The translations under genes were made by a program, and so were the position numbers. A stretch of DNA of 50,250 nt from Glaciihabitans sp. (GTDB taxonomy: Bacteria > Actinomycetota > Actinomycetes > Actinomycetales > Microbacteriaceae). Position 1 is the stretch's first letter, and every line of letters starts with the position of its first letter. Below, piece after piece: positions 19,486 through 28,024 of this stretch. The DNA lies in assembly GCA_025464095.1 (NCBI GenBank), contig JAODMF010000008.1, forward strand, positions 1-50,250. Reading direction: 5' to 3'. Below the pieces are notes generated by a model. It did no database searches. It worked only from the letters and a program-made list of their open reading frames with translations, and had not been told where the DNA came from.

Positions 19486-20312
19486 GGCACAAGCCTTTCA
19501 CGGATGCGGGCCGCGACGCGCTGGTCGAGCCCGGGGAGGGCAGCAATTCTGGCCTCGATTGCGACGGCACGGGCGCGACCGTCGTCGCCACCGAATACGT
19601 ACTCGTCGAAGAAGGTTCGGTCTTCGGCCGATCGGTCGATCGCGCCAATGGGCCAGGCCTGCGTCACGATCTCCTTCGCCGTGAGCCTGGCCGCCGCTGG
19701 CTCCGCGAGGCGTCGGCGGGCGTCATCCTCGAAGAAGGCGGCGTGGCGCGACTTCACTTCGAGAATCATGGCGATCGTCGACCGCAGGGATGCGCTGTCG
19801 CCCGCCGCCGACAGCTTCTCGTACGCGGCGCGGGTCACCCACTCGTCCACGAGTCCGGTCGTCATGTGCAGGGCGATGATCGGTACACCGAGGCGAATCG
19901 CGGAGATGGCGCGACGGATGGGGCCTCGCCGATCGTGGGACTCGGAAACGGTGCGGCGCTTCCTGCCCTCTTCGACATCCTGCGCCCTGGGCAGACCGTT
20001 GGCTTCCAGCACCGCGTCGAGGGCATCCGCGAGCCAGAACTTCTCAAACGCCCAGGTAACAAGGAACGCCGTTACTCGGGCGTCCTTGTGGGTGGCCGTA
20101 ACGAGCAGGTTGCGCAGGTGCTCCATCGTCGCGCTCTCGAGGCGGCCGAGGTAGCGAACGGCGTGCAGGGTCTCCCCGTTCAGCGGGCTGGTCGCGAATT
20201 CGGCGAGGTCGAGCTCGGTGCGGTGGTTTCCGCGGGCGGTTCGGGCGAATTCGCGTACGTTGAAACGGGTGCCGCGATCATCCCCCGCGCCGGGGTCGCT
20301 GTGAGTAGTCAT
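19482..20312 (-). CDS. Ferritin-like paralogue with degraded di-iron site
   Basis: A 276-residue helical protein homologous along its length to the ferritin-like protein at 16349-17143. Shared landmarks are the LHAVRYLGRLE segment, EKFWLADAL, DEWVTRAAYEKL, KSRHAAFF and a C-terminal GGDDGRARAVAIEARIAALPG block. Aligning the ligands, Glu59, Glu157 and His190 are kept, but the positions of Glu77, His80 and Glu171 of the paralogue are Lys91, Leu94 and Lys187. It therefore probably cannot hold a normal di-iron centre and may be a structural or regulatory partner of the active paralogue. It is the first gene of the minus-strand group, coupled to the reductase by a 4-bp overlap. Function is inferred only. 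Confidence 0.7.
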   Translation of the reverse strand: MTTHSDPGAGDDRGTRFNVREFARTARGNHRTELDLAEFATSPLNGETLHAVRYLGRLESATMEHLRNLLVTATHKDARVTAFLVTWAFEKFWLADALDAVLEANGLPRAQDVEEGRKRRTVSESHDRRGPIRRAISAIRLGVPIIALHMTTGLVDEWVTRAAYEKLSAAGDSASLRSTIAMILEVKSRHAAFFEDDARRRLAEPAAARLTAKEIVTQAWPIGAIDRSAEDRTFFDEYVFGGDDGRARAVAIEARIAALPGLDQRVAARIRERLVP

Positions 20313-20389
20313 TGGTTCAAGCCTTTGCTGGCACGGAAGTCACTGCCGTTAGTGCAAACCCGGCCTGTAGGCACCGTATCGTAAGTGCT
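20313..20389. promoter_or_regulatory. Divergent promoter region of the ether-lipid gene groups
   Basis: These 77 bp separate the start of the minus-strand group (ferritin-like, reductase, ferritin-like) from the plus-strand group (SDR, PlsC, alkylglycerone-phosphate synthase). Both promoters must lie here, so the groups may be controlled together. I see no strong palindrome or clear sigma-70 hexamer pair; the SDR start ATG 20390 has only a weak AAGTG ahead of it. Confidence 0.5.
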
Positions 20390-21169
20390 ATGGCTGTAGC
20401 TCTCGTTACCGGAGGGACGTCTGGCATCGGTGCCGCGTTCGCCAGAACCCTCGCACTGCGAGGCTACGACCTGGTGCTCGTCGCTCGCGATGAAGCACGT
20501 CTCGAGCAGATGGCGACCGAGTTGCGTGCGACTGGCCGCTCGGTCGAGGTGCTTCCCGCAGACCTTGCCGATCGTTCCGCGGTGGCCCGGGTCGCTGCCC
20601 GTCTCGAGGATGCGGCGCGCCCCGTCGACCTGCTCATCAACAACGCCGGCTTCGGCGTGCACACGAAGCTCCTTGATCCGGATGTCTCGGCGCACGACCG
20701 CGGATTCGAGGTGATGTGCCGCACCGTACTGGTGCTGTCGGGCGCCGCGGGGCGCGCGATGCGCGCGCGCGGCCACGGTGCCATCGTGAACGTCTCGAGC
20801 ACGGCGGGGTTCATCACGATGGGCAGCTATTCCGCCATCAAAGCGTGGGTCACCTCCTTCTCGGAAGGTTTGTCGGTAGAGCTGAAAGGCAGCGGCGTCA
20901 GCGTGACGGCCCTCTGCCCCGGCTGGGTGCACACGGAGTTTCATGAGCGGGCCGGAATCCGGGCGAGCAGTATTCCCAACGCTTTGTGGCTTGACGCCGA
21001 AGTACTGGTGAACGCGTGCCTGCGCGACGTTGACCGCAAAAAGGTGATCTCCATACCCTCCGTTCGGTACCGAGTCCTGATCTGGTTCGCCCGCCACTTG
21101 CCGCGGCGGGCCATTCGCTCTATTTCCGGTTCTATCTCATCCAGTCGAAAAGAACCCGTCCCCACATGA
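20390..21169 (+). CDS. Short-chain dehydrogenase/reductase, candidate alkyl/acyl-DHAP reductase
   Basis: A 259-residue SDR. The cofactor motif is VTGGTSGIG (6-14), NNAGFG follows at 84-89, and the catalytic residues are Ser137, Tyr147 and Lys151 (VSSTAGFITMGSYSAIK). The Arg33 of VARDEARL suggests NADPH. The hydrophobic, basic C-terminal ~40 residues may associate with membrane. Its stop overlaps the start of a PlsC-type acyltransferase by 4 bp, and that gene in turn overlaps or abuts the alkylglycerone-phosphate synthase. The missing step between that synthase and the acyltransferase is reduction of the 1-alkyl-DHAP ketone, which an SDR could do. The family is certain; the substrate is an inference from context. 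Confidence 0.85.
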   Translation: MAVALVTGGTSGIGAAFARTLALRGYDLVLVARDEARLEQMATELRATGRSVEVLPADLADRSAVARVAARLEDAARPVDLLINNAGFGVHTKLLDPDVSAHDRGFEVMCRTVLVLSGAAGRAMRARGHGAIVNVSSTAGFITMGSYSAIKAWVTSFSEGLSVELKGSGVSVTALCPGWVHTEFHERAGIRASSIPNALWLDAEVLVNACLRDVDRKKVISIPSVRYRVLIWFARHLPRRAIRSISGSISSSRKEPVPT

Positions 21170-21882
21170 CGCCAGTCACCCCCGACCCCTCCGCGGAAGA
21201 AGTGGACCTCTCCCGGTTCACCTCACGAGGCCAGGCCGCCGCGCGATTCGTCGCACAGCGCGGCCTCCTCAAGCCGCTGGTCTGGCGACTGACCCGGGTG
21301 ACCGTTCTTGGCAAGGAACAGCTCCGCGGGCTCCACGGCGGGTTCATCGTCGTCGCCAACCACGCCAGCCACCTGGATACCCCGCTCATCATGGGTGCAC
21401 TCCCCCGCCGGCTCTCCCGGTACCTCGCCGCGGGAGCTGCGGCCGACTACTTCTTCGACGTCTGGTGGCGCCGCGGGCTCACCGCCCTGTTCTTCAATGC
21501 GTTCCCGGTGCAGCGCACGCGAGCGAACTCTCGCACGATCAGTGCGAAATCGCTGCTGCAGCGGGGAGTGCCCCTCCTGGTCTTTCCGGAGGGCACGAGA
21601 TCGAAGGACGGCACGATCGCCCAGTTCAAGCCCGGCGCTGCGGCGCTGGCGGCATCCTGTGACGTTCCCTGCCTGCCGATAGCCCTGATCGGCGTCAATA
21701 TCGCCCACCCGCGGGGAACCAACTGGCCCAAGCGCGGGCGGCTGCCGGTTGGCGTCGTATTCGGCGCGCCCATGAAGGCGAAGAAGGGCGAAACCGCCGC
21801 GGACTTCAGCGAACGCCTGCGCGTCGAGATCGTGCGGCTGCGCCTGCAGCACACACCCCATATCCTTGGCCAGTCCGCATGA
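21166..21882 (+). CDS. PlsC-type 1-acyl/alkyl-glycerol-3-phosphate acyltransferase
   Basis: A 238-residue membrane-associated acyltransferase. Motif I is NHASHLD with His66-x4-Asp71; motif III is FPEGTRS with Glu142 and Gly143; a hydrophobic patch precedes motif I. It transfers an acyl chain from acyl-CoA or acyl-ACP to glycerol phosphate lipids. In this cluster the natural job is acylation of 1-alkyl-glycerol-3-phosphate at sn-2, though acylation of DHAP to supply the synthase is also possible because no separate DHAP acyltransferase is seen. Start ATG 21166 overlaps the SDR stop (ATGA), and its own stop overlaps an in-frame ATG of the next gene. A tight operon. Confidence 0.9.
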   Translation: MTPVTPDPSAEEVDLSRFTSRGQAAARFVAQRGLLKPLVWRLTRVTVLGKEQLRGLHGGFIVVANHASHLDTPLIMGALPRRLSRYLAAGAAADYFFDVWWRRGLTALFFNAFPVQRTRANSRTISAKSLLQRGVPLLVFPEGTRSKDGTIAQFKPGAAALAASCDVPCLPIALIGVNIAHPRGTNWPKRGRLPVGVVFGAPMKAKKGETAADFSERLRVEIVRLRLQHTPHILGQSA

Positions 21883-21944
21883 ATCTCGTCCACAGCGCGG
21901 AACCGACTGCTACACGCGAACCCGCCACCAGAAGGAGCACGCCC

Positions 21945-23615
21945 GTGACCGACGTCAAGCACATGAAGTGGTGGGGCTGGGGACTCGAGGGCGTCGGATT
22001 CCACTGGGAAGACAAGCCCGGCTTTGCGCCGTTCGTGCTGAAGGCCGTCGGTCTCGACCTGCACACCGCCACCGCCGCGGGGCAGCCCTCGTTCGCCGGG
22101 CTGACGATCGCGAAGTCGCGGGCGACAGCCGCCTTCACGAAGAAGCTCACCGACATCGTCGGCGAGGCGAACGTGACGACGGATGACATGGAGCGTGTCG
22201 TCCACACCTACGGAAAAAGCCTCCGCGACCTCGTTCGCATCCGCGGCAATGACATCAAGCGCACCCCGGACCTCGTCGTCTATCCGAACGACGAGGATGA
22301 CGTGCAGCGCATCGTCGAGGCCGCGGTCGCGGAGAACGCGGTGCTCATCCCCTTCGGGGGCGGAAGCAACATCGCCGGAAGCCTCGAGCCGCTCGCTGGC
22401 GAGAAGCGCGTGGTTATCTCGCTCGACCTGGGCCTGTTGAACCAGGTGCTCGACATCGATGCGGACTCCGGTCTCGCCCGCATCCAGGCCGGCGCCCTCG
22501 GCCCGGACCTCGAAGAGCAGCTCGGCCGTAAAGGCTGGACGCTCGGCCACTTTCCCGACAGTTTCACGCACTCGACCCTCGGCGGCTGGGTTGCCACCCG
22601 CTCGTCGGGCATGCAGTCCGACAAGTACGGCGACATCGCCGACATCGCGAAGGGCCTGCGCGTCGCACGTCCCGACGGAATGCTCGTCATCCGGGCCATC
22701 CCGAGCTCATCGACCGGGCCGAGCGTGCGCGAGATGATCCTTGGCAGCGAAGGCCGCCTCGGAGTCATCACCGAGGTCACCGTGCAGGTGCACCGCATTC
22801 CCGCCAAGCGTGACATCTACGCGTACTTCTTTCCCACCTGGGCGGCCGGCCTTCGGGCCATGCAGGCCATCGCAGAGAGCGACGCGACACCCTCCATCAC
22901 CCGCATCTCCGACGCCAACGAGACCGGCTTCTCGCTCGCAACGAGCAAGGAGAGCAAGGGCTTCTCGAAGTTCGTGACGGGCACCGTCCTTCCGACCATC
23001 TTCAAGCTGAAGCGCTGGAACCTCGACGAGATCTGCCTCTCCTTCATCGGTTACGAGGGCGGCGACGCACATGCGAAGCGCCAGAAGAAGCTGGTGGATG
23101 CCATCGTCAAGAAGCACGGTGGAATGGGCGTCGGCACGAGCCCGGGCATCCTCTACGACCAGAAGAAGTTCGACACCCCCTACCTGCGCGACTTCCTGCT
23201 CGACCGCGGTGCGGCCGGCGACGTCTCCGAGTCCGCCGCTCCGTGGTCAAAGCTGGCCGGCCTGCACGACGGCGTCTTCGCGGCTGCGCAGGCGGCCTAC
23301 AAGAAGATCGGCATCGACGGCTGGATCATGAGCCACATGTCGCACTCCTATCACTCGGGTGCGTGCCTCTACTTCACGTTCGCCTTCGTGATGGGCAAGG
23401 ACCCGCTCGGCGAGTACGACATCGTGAAAAGCGCGATCCAGCAGGCGTTCCAGGACAACGGCGGGTCGCTGTCGCACCACCACGGCGTCGGCCTCGAGCA
23501 TCAGCCCTGGATGGACCAGGACATTTCGGCGCCGGGCGTCGCCGTGATGCAGGGCCTCCTCGACAGCGCCGACCCCAAGCGCAACTTCAACCCGGGCAAG
23601 ATCACCGGCAACTGA
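21945..23615 (+). CDS. Alkylglycerone-phosphate synthase (ether-lipid synthase), FAD enzyme
   Basis: A 556-residue FAD-dependent enzyme that exchanges the acyl chain of acyl-DHAP for a fatty alcohol, making the ether bond of alkyl lipids. Recognised by similarity to eukaryotic AGPS: MKWWGWG at the N-terminus, the FAD-binding PFGGGSNIAG block, PDSFTHSTLGGWVATRSSGM, the SYHSGACLYF segment with Tyr469, and the histidine loop SHHHGVG (His511-513) near the C-terminus. There is no peroxisomal signal or N-terminal extension. Start GTG 21945 is chosen because GAAGGAG lies 7 bases upstream; an in-frame ATG at 21879 overlaps the PlsC stop but has no ribosome site. The synthase strongly sets the theme of the surrounding genes. 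Confidence 0.92.
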   Translation: MTDVKHMKWWGWGLEGVGFHWEDKPGFAPFVLKAVGLDLHTATAAGQPSFAGLTIAKSRATAAFTKKLTDIVGEANVTTDDMERVVHTYGKSLRDLVRIRGNDIKRTPDLVVYPNDEDDVQRIVEAAVAENAVLIPFGGGSNIAGSLEPLAGEKRVVISLDLGLLNQVLDIDADSGLARIQAGALGPDLEEQLGRKGWTLGHFPDSFTHSTLGGWVATRSSGMQSDKYGDIADIAKGLRVARPDGMLVIRAIPSSSTGPSVREMILGSEGRLGVITEVTVQVHRIPAKRDIYAYFFPTWAAGLRAMQAIAESDATPSITRISDANETGFSLATSKESKGFSKFVTGTVLPTIFKLKRWNLDEICLSFIGYEGGDAHAKRQKKLVDAIVKKHGGMGVGTSPGILYDQKKFDTPYLRDFLLDRGAAGDVSESAAPWSKLAGLHDGVFAAAQAAYKKIGIDGWIMSHMSHSYHSGACLYFTFAFVMGKDPLGEYDIVKSAIQQAFQDNGGSLSHHHGVGLEHQPWMDQDISAPGVAVMQGLLDSADPKRNFNPGKITGN

Positions 23616-23655
23616 TCCCGGGAATATGCAGCCGCATGGAATTGCTGAAGGCGGT

Positions 23656-24686
23656 ATGAGAAAGAAGATCGGCTTCCTGTCGTTCGGTCACTACCAACCG
23701 GTTGCGGGCTCACAGACGCGGACGGCCGCGGAGGCCCTGCTGCAGGCCGTCGAGCTGCCGTCGCGGCGGACGAGATCGGAATCGATGGTGCCTTCGTGCG
23801 CGTGCACCACTTCGCACCGCAGTTCGCATCCCCGTTCCCCCTCCTGACGGCAATGGGCGTGAAGACGAAGCACATCGAGATCGGTACCGCCGTTATCGAC
23901 ATGCGCTACGAGAACCCGCTCTACATGGCCGAGGAGGCTGCCGCGGCCGACCTGTTGGCTGGCGGCCGACTTCAGCTCGGGGTGAGGCGTGGATCACCCG
24001 AGACCGCCCTCAACGGCTCACAGTCCTTCGGATACGTTCCCGCGGACGGAACGACGGATGCCGACCTGGCCCGCTCCCACACCGAGGTCTTCCGCGCCGC
24101 CATTTCCGGCGCGGGCGTCGTCCACGCCAACCCGCAGATGACCGGCCACGCGGGGGCGCTGGCGATCGAGCCGCAGTCCGAGGGTCTCCCCGACCGCATC
24201 TGGTGGGGTTCCGGTACCCGCGGTACCGCCGTGTGGACGGCCGAGCAGGGCATGAACCTGATGAGTTCCACCCTCCTCACCGAAGACACCGGCGTGCCCT
24301 TCGACGAACTGCAGGCCGAACAGATTTCCCTGTTTCGCGAGACCTGGAAGTCAGCGGGCTGGGAGCGCGAACCTCGCGTGTCGGTGAGCCGCAGCATCCT
24401 GCCCATCACGACGGATGAGGACCGCCGCTATTTCGGCGCGCGCGCTTCCGAAGACGCCCACGACCAGGTCGGGCACCTCGACGGCGGGCTCGCGCGGTTC
24501 GGCAGGAGCTTTGTCGGCGACCCCGCCCAGATTGCCGAGGATCTCGCGAAGGATGCCGCCGCCCAGGATGCGGACACGATCCTGTTGACCGTCCCCAACC
24601 AGCTCGGCGTCGACTACAACGCGCGACTGCTGCAGACGATCGCCGACCACATCGCCCCGGCGATCGGCTGGAGCCGGGCGGACTGA
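23656..24686 (+). pseudogene. LLM-class flavin-dependent monooxygenase, frameshifted
   Basis: A luciferase-like FMN monooxygenase close to the SP_0267/Atu2307 group, interrupted near its start. From ATG 23656 the first frame reads MRKKIGFLSFGHY and continues to LLQAVEL. The homologous sequence (AVAADEIGIDGAFVRVHHF) then continues in a frame that requires one extra base between 23756 and 23757. From there it is intact to the stop at 24686, with MRYENPLYMAEEAAAADLL, RIWWGSGTRGTA and PNQLGVDYNARLLQ. A single missing base explains everything, so it is either a recent inactivating mutation or a sequencing error. It follows the alkylglycerone-phosphate synthase gene by 40 bp on the same strand; a link to that pathway is not shown. 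Confidence 0.8.
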
Positions 24687-24787
24687 ATCGGCCCCCGGCG
24701 GGGACCCGGTTTTCGCGGCCCTAGCACTGACGCTCGCTCGATCACAGCCCCTCGCCAGCACGCGGGCGCCCATTTAGCGTGGAAACG

Positions 24788-25822
24788 ATGTCCCCGTTCC
24801 CGCTCGTCACGCTCGCGCCGGTGCCTCCGGCGAATCCCGGCCCCCTCGGGGCCCTCGCGGCGGCGGAGTCGCCGACGACCGTCGCATCCGCCCTCGCTCT
24901 CGCTCTGCAACTGAGCGGACACGAACTCTCGCCCGGCGAGGGGCACACGCAGGACCTGTGGGAGGCCCTCGCGACGGTCGCATCCGTCGACCTCGGGGCG
25001 GCGCGCGCGATCGAGCCCCAGCTGGATGCCATTGCCATCCTCGAACAGGCCGGGGCGATTACCCCAGCAGACAGGTCGTCGACGTGGGGTGTGTTCGCGG
25101 CGGAGGGCGCTGACGACCCGCTGGTCGCGATCGAAGCGGAGGACGGATGGCGCCTCACCGGCACGAAGCCCTGGTGCTCCTTGGCGGCCCGGCTTGACCG
25201 GGCGCTCGTCACCGCCCACATCGGCGACACTCGCCAACTGTTTTCCGTGGATCTCCGATCCCGCGGCGTCAACTCGCGCTCCGACGCGTGGAAGGCCCGC
25301 GGACTGGTCGAAATCCCGAGCGGACCGGTGCGGTTCTCCGACGTTTCCGCGACCGCCGTGGGTGAACCCGGGTGGTACCTCACTCGACCCGGCTTCGCCT
25401 GGGGCGGCATCAGCGTCGCCGCCTGCTGGTTCGGCGGCGCTGTTGGCATCGGCCGCGCGGTGTTCGCCATTGCGGGCGGGATGCCGTCGTCTTTCCGCGC
25501 GATGCACCTGGGGGCGATCGACGAGCTGCTGCAGTCGGCGCGACGGGCGCTGCGCGAGGCGGCCGAACTCGTCGACGACGGTGCTGCGAGCGGTGACGCC
25601 GGCAAAGTGCTGGCCAAGCGCGTGCGGGCGACCGTGGCGCGCACCTGTGACGAGGTCATCACGAGAGCCGGCCGCGCTCTCGGGCCCGCTCCCCTCGCGC
25701 TCGACGCCGGCTACGCCAAACGGGTCGCAGACCTGCAGTTATATGTGCGACAGCACCACGCGGAACGGGATGAGGCGTCGCTCGGACGCGCCCTGGCGAA
25801 GCAGGGGGTCGAGCCGTGGTGA
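24788..25822 (+). CDS. Acyl-CoA dehydrogenase-like protein
   Basis: A 344-residue protein of the acyl-CoA dehydrogenase fold. The central region has the TWGVFAAEG and GWRLTGTKPWCS segments of the FAD-binding middle domain, and the C-terminal helix bundle ends with YAKRVADLQLYVRQHHAERD, typical of the family. The N-terminal helical domain is shortened and Ala-rich, so true dehydrogenase activity is uncertain. It overlaps the next gene, a deacetylase/methyltransferase fusion, by 7 bp, and that gene overlaps a glycosyltransferase. The three form a cassette whose product is probably a modified acylated or glycosylated metabolite. Start ATG 24788 follows a weak GGAAA; GTG 24779 is an alternative. 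Confidence 0.8.
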   Translation: MSPFPLVTLAPVPPANPGPLGALAAAESPTTVASALALALQLSGHELSPGEGHTQDLWEALATVASVDLGAARAIEPQLDAIAILEQAGAITPADRSSTWGVFAAEGADDPLVAIEAEDGWRLTGTKPWCSLAARLDRALVTAHIGDTRQLFSVDLRSRGVNSRSDAWKARGLVEIPSGPVRFSDVSATAVGEPGWYLTRPGFAWGGISVAACWFGGAVGIGRAVFAIAGGMPSSFRAMHLGAIDELLQSARRALREAAELVDDGAASGDAGKVLAKRVRATVARTCDEVITRAGRALGPAPLALDAGYAKRVADLQLYVRQHHAERDEASLGRALAKQGVEPW

Positions 25823-27216
25823 CGTTCTCGTCCTCGGAGCCGGGAACCGACCGAGCGACCTGGGCTAGTGACACGCGATTTACGCACCTGCCGCCACTGT
25901 CCCTCATCGGCGTGACGCACGTCACTGTCGTTGCCGCGCATCCCGACGATGAGACGCTCGGTGCGGGCGGCCTGATCGCCGAATGCGCGGGCCGCGGCAT
26001 CCCGGTCGACGTCATCGTGGTGACGGACGGCGGCGGCTCCCATCCGGACTCCCCCACCCACACGCGTTCGGAGCTTGCCGCCAGGAGATCGCTCGAGGTC
26101 AGGGCGGCCGTCGCGGAACTCGCGCCCGCCGCATCCGTCCGCCTGCTCGGCTACCCGGATGGCAGGACCGCAGAGTTCCGCGACGACATCGAGCGCGACC
26201 TGCGGACTGTGGTCGCCGCTGGCACGCTGCTCGTCGCGCCGTGGCACGGGGACGGTCATCGCGACCATCGGATCGTCGGGGAGATCTGCGCGATCGTCGC
26301 AGAGGCGGCCGGGGGCGCACTCCTCGAGTATCCGATCTGGATGTGGCACTGGGCCACGCCGTCCGACGAGCGGGTTCCGTGGGACGAGCTGGCAACGCTC
26401 GAACTGGGCCACGCCTCCGCCGCACGTAAGCGCGACGCGATCGCCCTGCACCGCTCGCAGATCGCTCCGCTCGGCCCGGATGACGGTGACGAGGCGGTGC
26501 TGGGCGCCGACTTTCTCGAGCACGTGAGCGGTGACCGGGAAGTGTTCGTCACCTCCACGCCACGCGGCGCTGCCGAGCCGGACGCGGATGCCGCTTCCGC
26601 CGCTGATTCCGAAGCGGAACTCCCGGCGTCGTACTTCGACGACCTCTACACGTCCCGCGCCGACCCGTGGCGCCTCGCCACGCGCTGGTATGAGGAGCGC
26701 AAGCGGGCGATCACGATCGCTGCCCTGCCCGAGCGACGATTTGAGCGGGGGCTCGAGGTCGGGTGCTCGATCGGCACACTGACCGCGGAACTGGCGCCCC
26801 GCTGCGGCGCACTGCTCGCGATCGACATCTCCGAAGCGGCGGTGGACGCCGCCCGCGAGCGGACGGCGCCGGCGGGCAACGTCGACGTGCGCATCGGCAA
26901 TGCGGCGCGCGGCCTTCCCGAGGGCGAGTTCGACCTCATCGTCCTGAGCGAGGTCGGCTACTACCTTGGCCGCGAAACGCTGGAGACCTTAGCGGAGGGC
27001 GTGCGCAGCCACCTCGCAACCGGTGGCACCGTGGTCGCATGCCACTGGAGGCATACGGTCGAGGACTACCCGCTCAGCGGCGACGAAGTACACGAGGTCC
27101 TGAACGAGCGTCTCGGGCTGGAACGAACCGTTTCGCACATCGAAGCAGACTTCGTACTCGAGGTGTTCTCTGGGAACGGCCGCTCAGTCGCCGAGCGCGA
27201 AGGGTTCATCGCGTGA
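25816..27216 (+). CDS. PIG-L family deacetylase fused to NodS-like SAM methyltransferase
   Basis: A 466-residue bifunctional protein. Residues ~30-235 are a PIG-L/LmbE zinc deacetylase: AAHPDDETLGAGG (His42, Asp44, Asp45) and the distal HGDGHRDH metal motif (His148, Asp150, His151). Such enzymes remove acetyl from N-acetylglucosamine moieties. Residues ~273-460 are a class I SAM methyltransferase with ASYFDDLYTSRADPWRLATR, motif I LEVGCSIG (313-320) and the acidic AIDIS strand end (335-339). This half resembles NodS, the N-methyltransferase of rhizobial Nod factors. A disordered acidic linker (about 250-270) joins them. An N-deacetylate then N-methylate reaction on an amino sugar is a reasonable inference. 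Start GTG 25816 overlaps the previous gene's stop. Confidence 0.88.
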   Translation: MVTFSSSEPGTDRATWASDTRFTHLPPLSLIGVTHVTVVAAHPDDETLGAGGLIAECAGRGIPVDVIVVTDGGGSHPDSPTHTRSELAARRSLEVRAAVAELAPAASVRLLGYPDGRTAEFRDDIERDLRTVVAAGTLLVAPWHGDGHRDHRIVGEICAIVAEAAGGALLEYPIWMWHWATPSDERVPWDELATLELGHASAARKRDAIALHRSQIAPLGPDDGDEAVLGADFLEHVSGDREVFVTSTPRGAAEPDADAASAADSEAELPASYFDDLYTSRADPWRLATRWYEERKRAITIAALPERRFERGLEVGCSIGTLTAELAPRCGALLAIDISEAAVDAARERTAPAGNVDVRIGNAARGLPEGEFDLIVLSEVGYYLGRETLETLAEGVRSHLATGGTVVACHWRHTVEDYPLSGDEVHEVLNERLGLERTVSHIEADFVLEVFSGNGRSVAEREGFIA

Positions 27217-27968
27217 GCCGCGGCGGGAGTACAGCGCGGAGCGCGACGTCCATCGACGAGTTCGCGATCGTTATTCCCGCCCGGGATGAGCAACTGCTCA
27301 TCGGCGCCTGCCTGCGGGCGATCAACATCGCGATCGCACGAACGCACCGGGCGCTGTGGTGGCGGACCCCCACGATCTCGGTCACCGTCGTCGCCGACGG
27401 ATGCACAGACGGCACGGCCGACGTCGTGCGAACCTTCCCCGCGGTCACACTGGTCGAACGTGCCGCCGCCGGGGTGGGAGCGGCCCGACGCACGGGAGCC
27501 GCCGTCGCTCTCTCGCAGTCATGCTGCGCTCCCGGCTCGTTCTGGCTCGCAAACACGGATGCCGACAGCCGCGTTCCTCCGGGGTGGATTCTCGAGCAAC
27601 TGGCTGCGGCCAGCGCCGGATCAGACGCCCTGATAGGCACGGTTCGGCCGGTGTTCAACGACCTCAGTCCCGAGCAGGTGCGCGCGTGGGAGGCGCTCCA
27701 TCGAGGAGAGCGAGCCAACGGTCACGTGCACGGGGCGAACCTGGGAGTACGGGCATCCGCCTACCTCGCCGCGGGCGGCTTTGACCCGGTACAGGAACAC
27801 GAGGATGTCGACCTGGTCGCGCGTATCCGCGCCGGGGGTTTCACCGCCACGGCGTCGTCCGCAGCAGAAGTGCTCACCTCGGGTCGCCAGAGCGGACGCG
27901 CGCCCGGCGGCTACGCCGGCTACCTGCGAACGCTAGCGACCGCATCCATCGTTCCCGACCCTGTCTAG
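27213..27968 (+). CDS. Family 2 glycosyltransferase
   Basis: A 251-residue GT-A fold glycosyltransferase. It begins near residue 14 with EFAIVIPARDEQLLIGACL, followed by VTVVADGCTDGTADVV, the FWLANTDADSRVPPGWI segment with the DAD-type donor and metal motif, and GGFDPVQEHEDVDLVARI with the acceptor-side ED acids. There are no membrane helices, so it acts in the cytoplasm on a soluble or membrane-borne acceptor. The start is GTG 27213, overlapping the stop of the deacetylase/methyltransferase gene as GTGA. Together with that gene it recalls the NodC-NodB-NodS logic of amino-sugar signal synthesis, but the sugar and the acceptor are unknown. Confidence 0.88.
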   Translation: MSRGGSTARSATSIDEFAIVIPARDEQLLIGACLRAINIAIARTHRALWWRTPTISVTVVADGCTDGTADVVRTFPAVTLVERAAAGVGAARRTGAAVALSQSCCAPGSFWLANTDADSRVPPGWILEQLAAASAGSDALIGTVRPVFNDLSPEQVRAWEALHRGERANGHVHGANLGVRASAYLAAGGFDPVQEHEDVDLVARIRAGGFTATASSAAEVLTSGRQSGRAPGGYAGYLRTLATASIVPDPV

Positions 27969-28024
27969 CCCAGGCAGAACCAGACCAGAGAACCGGACCA
28001 CAGAGAACAGAAAGAGAGAAAGAG

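Noticed and set aside
18637..20154. A 505-codon plus-strand open frame over the acyl-CoA reductase and ferritin-like genes
   Set aside because: No domain is recognisable and the frame spans the junction of two well-supported minus-strand genes; it is a shadow.
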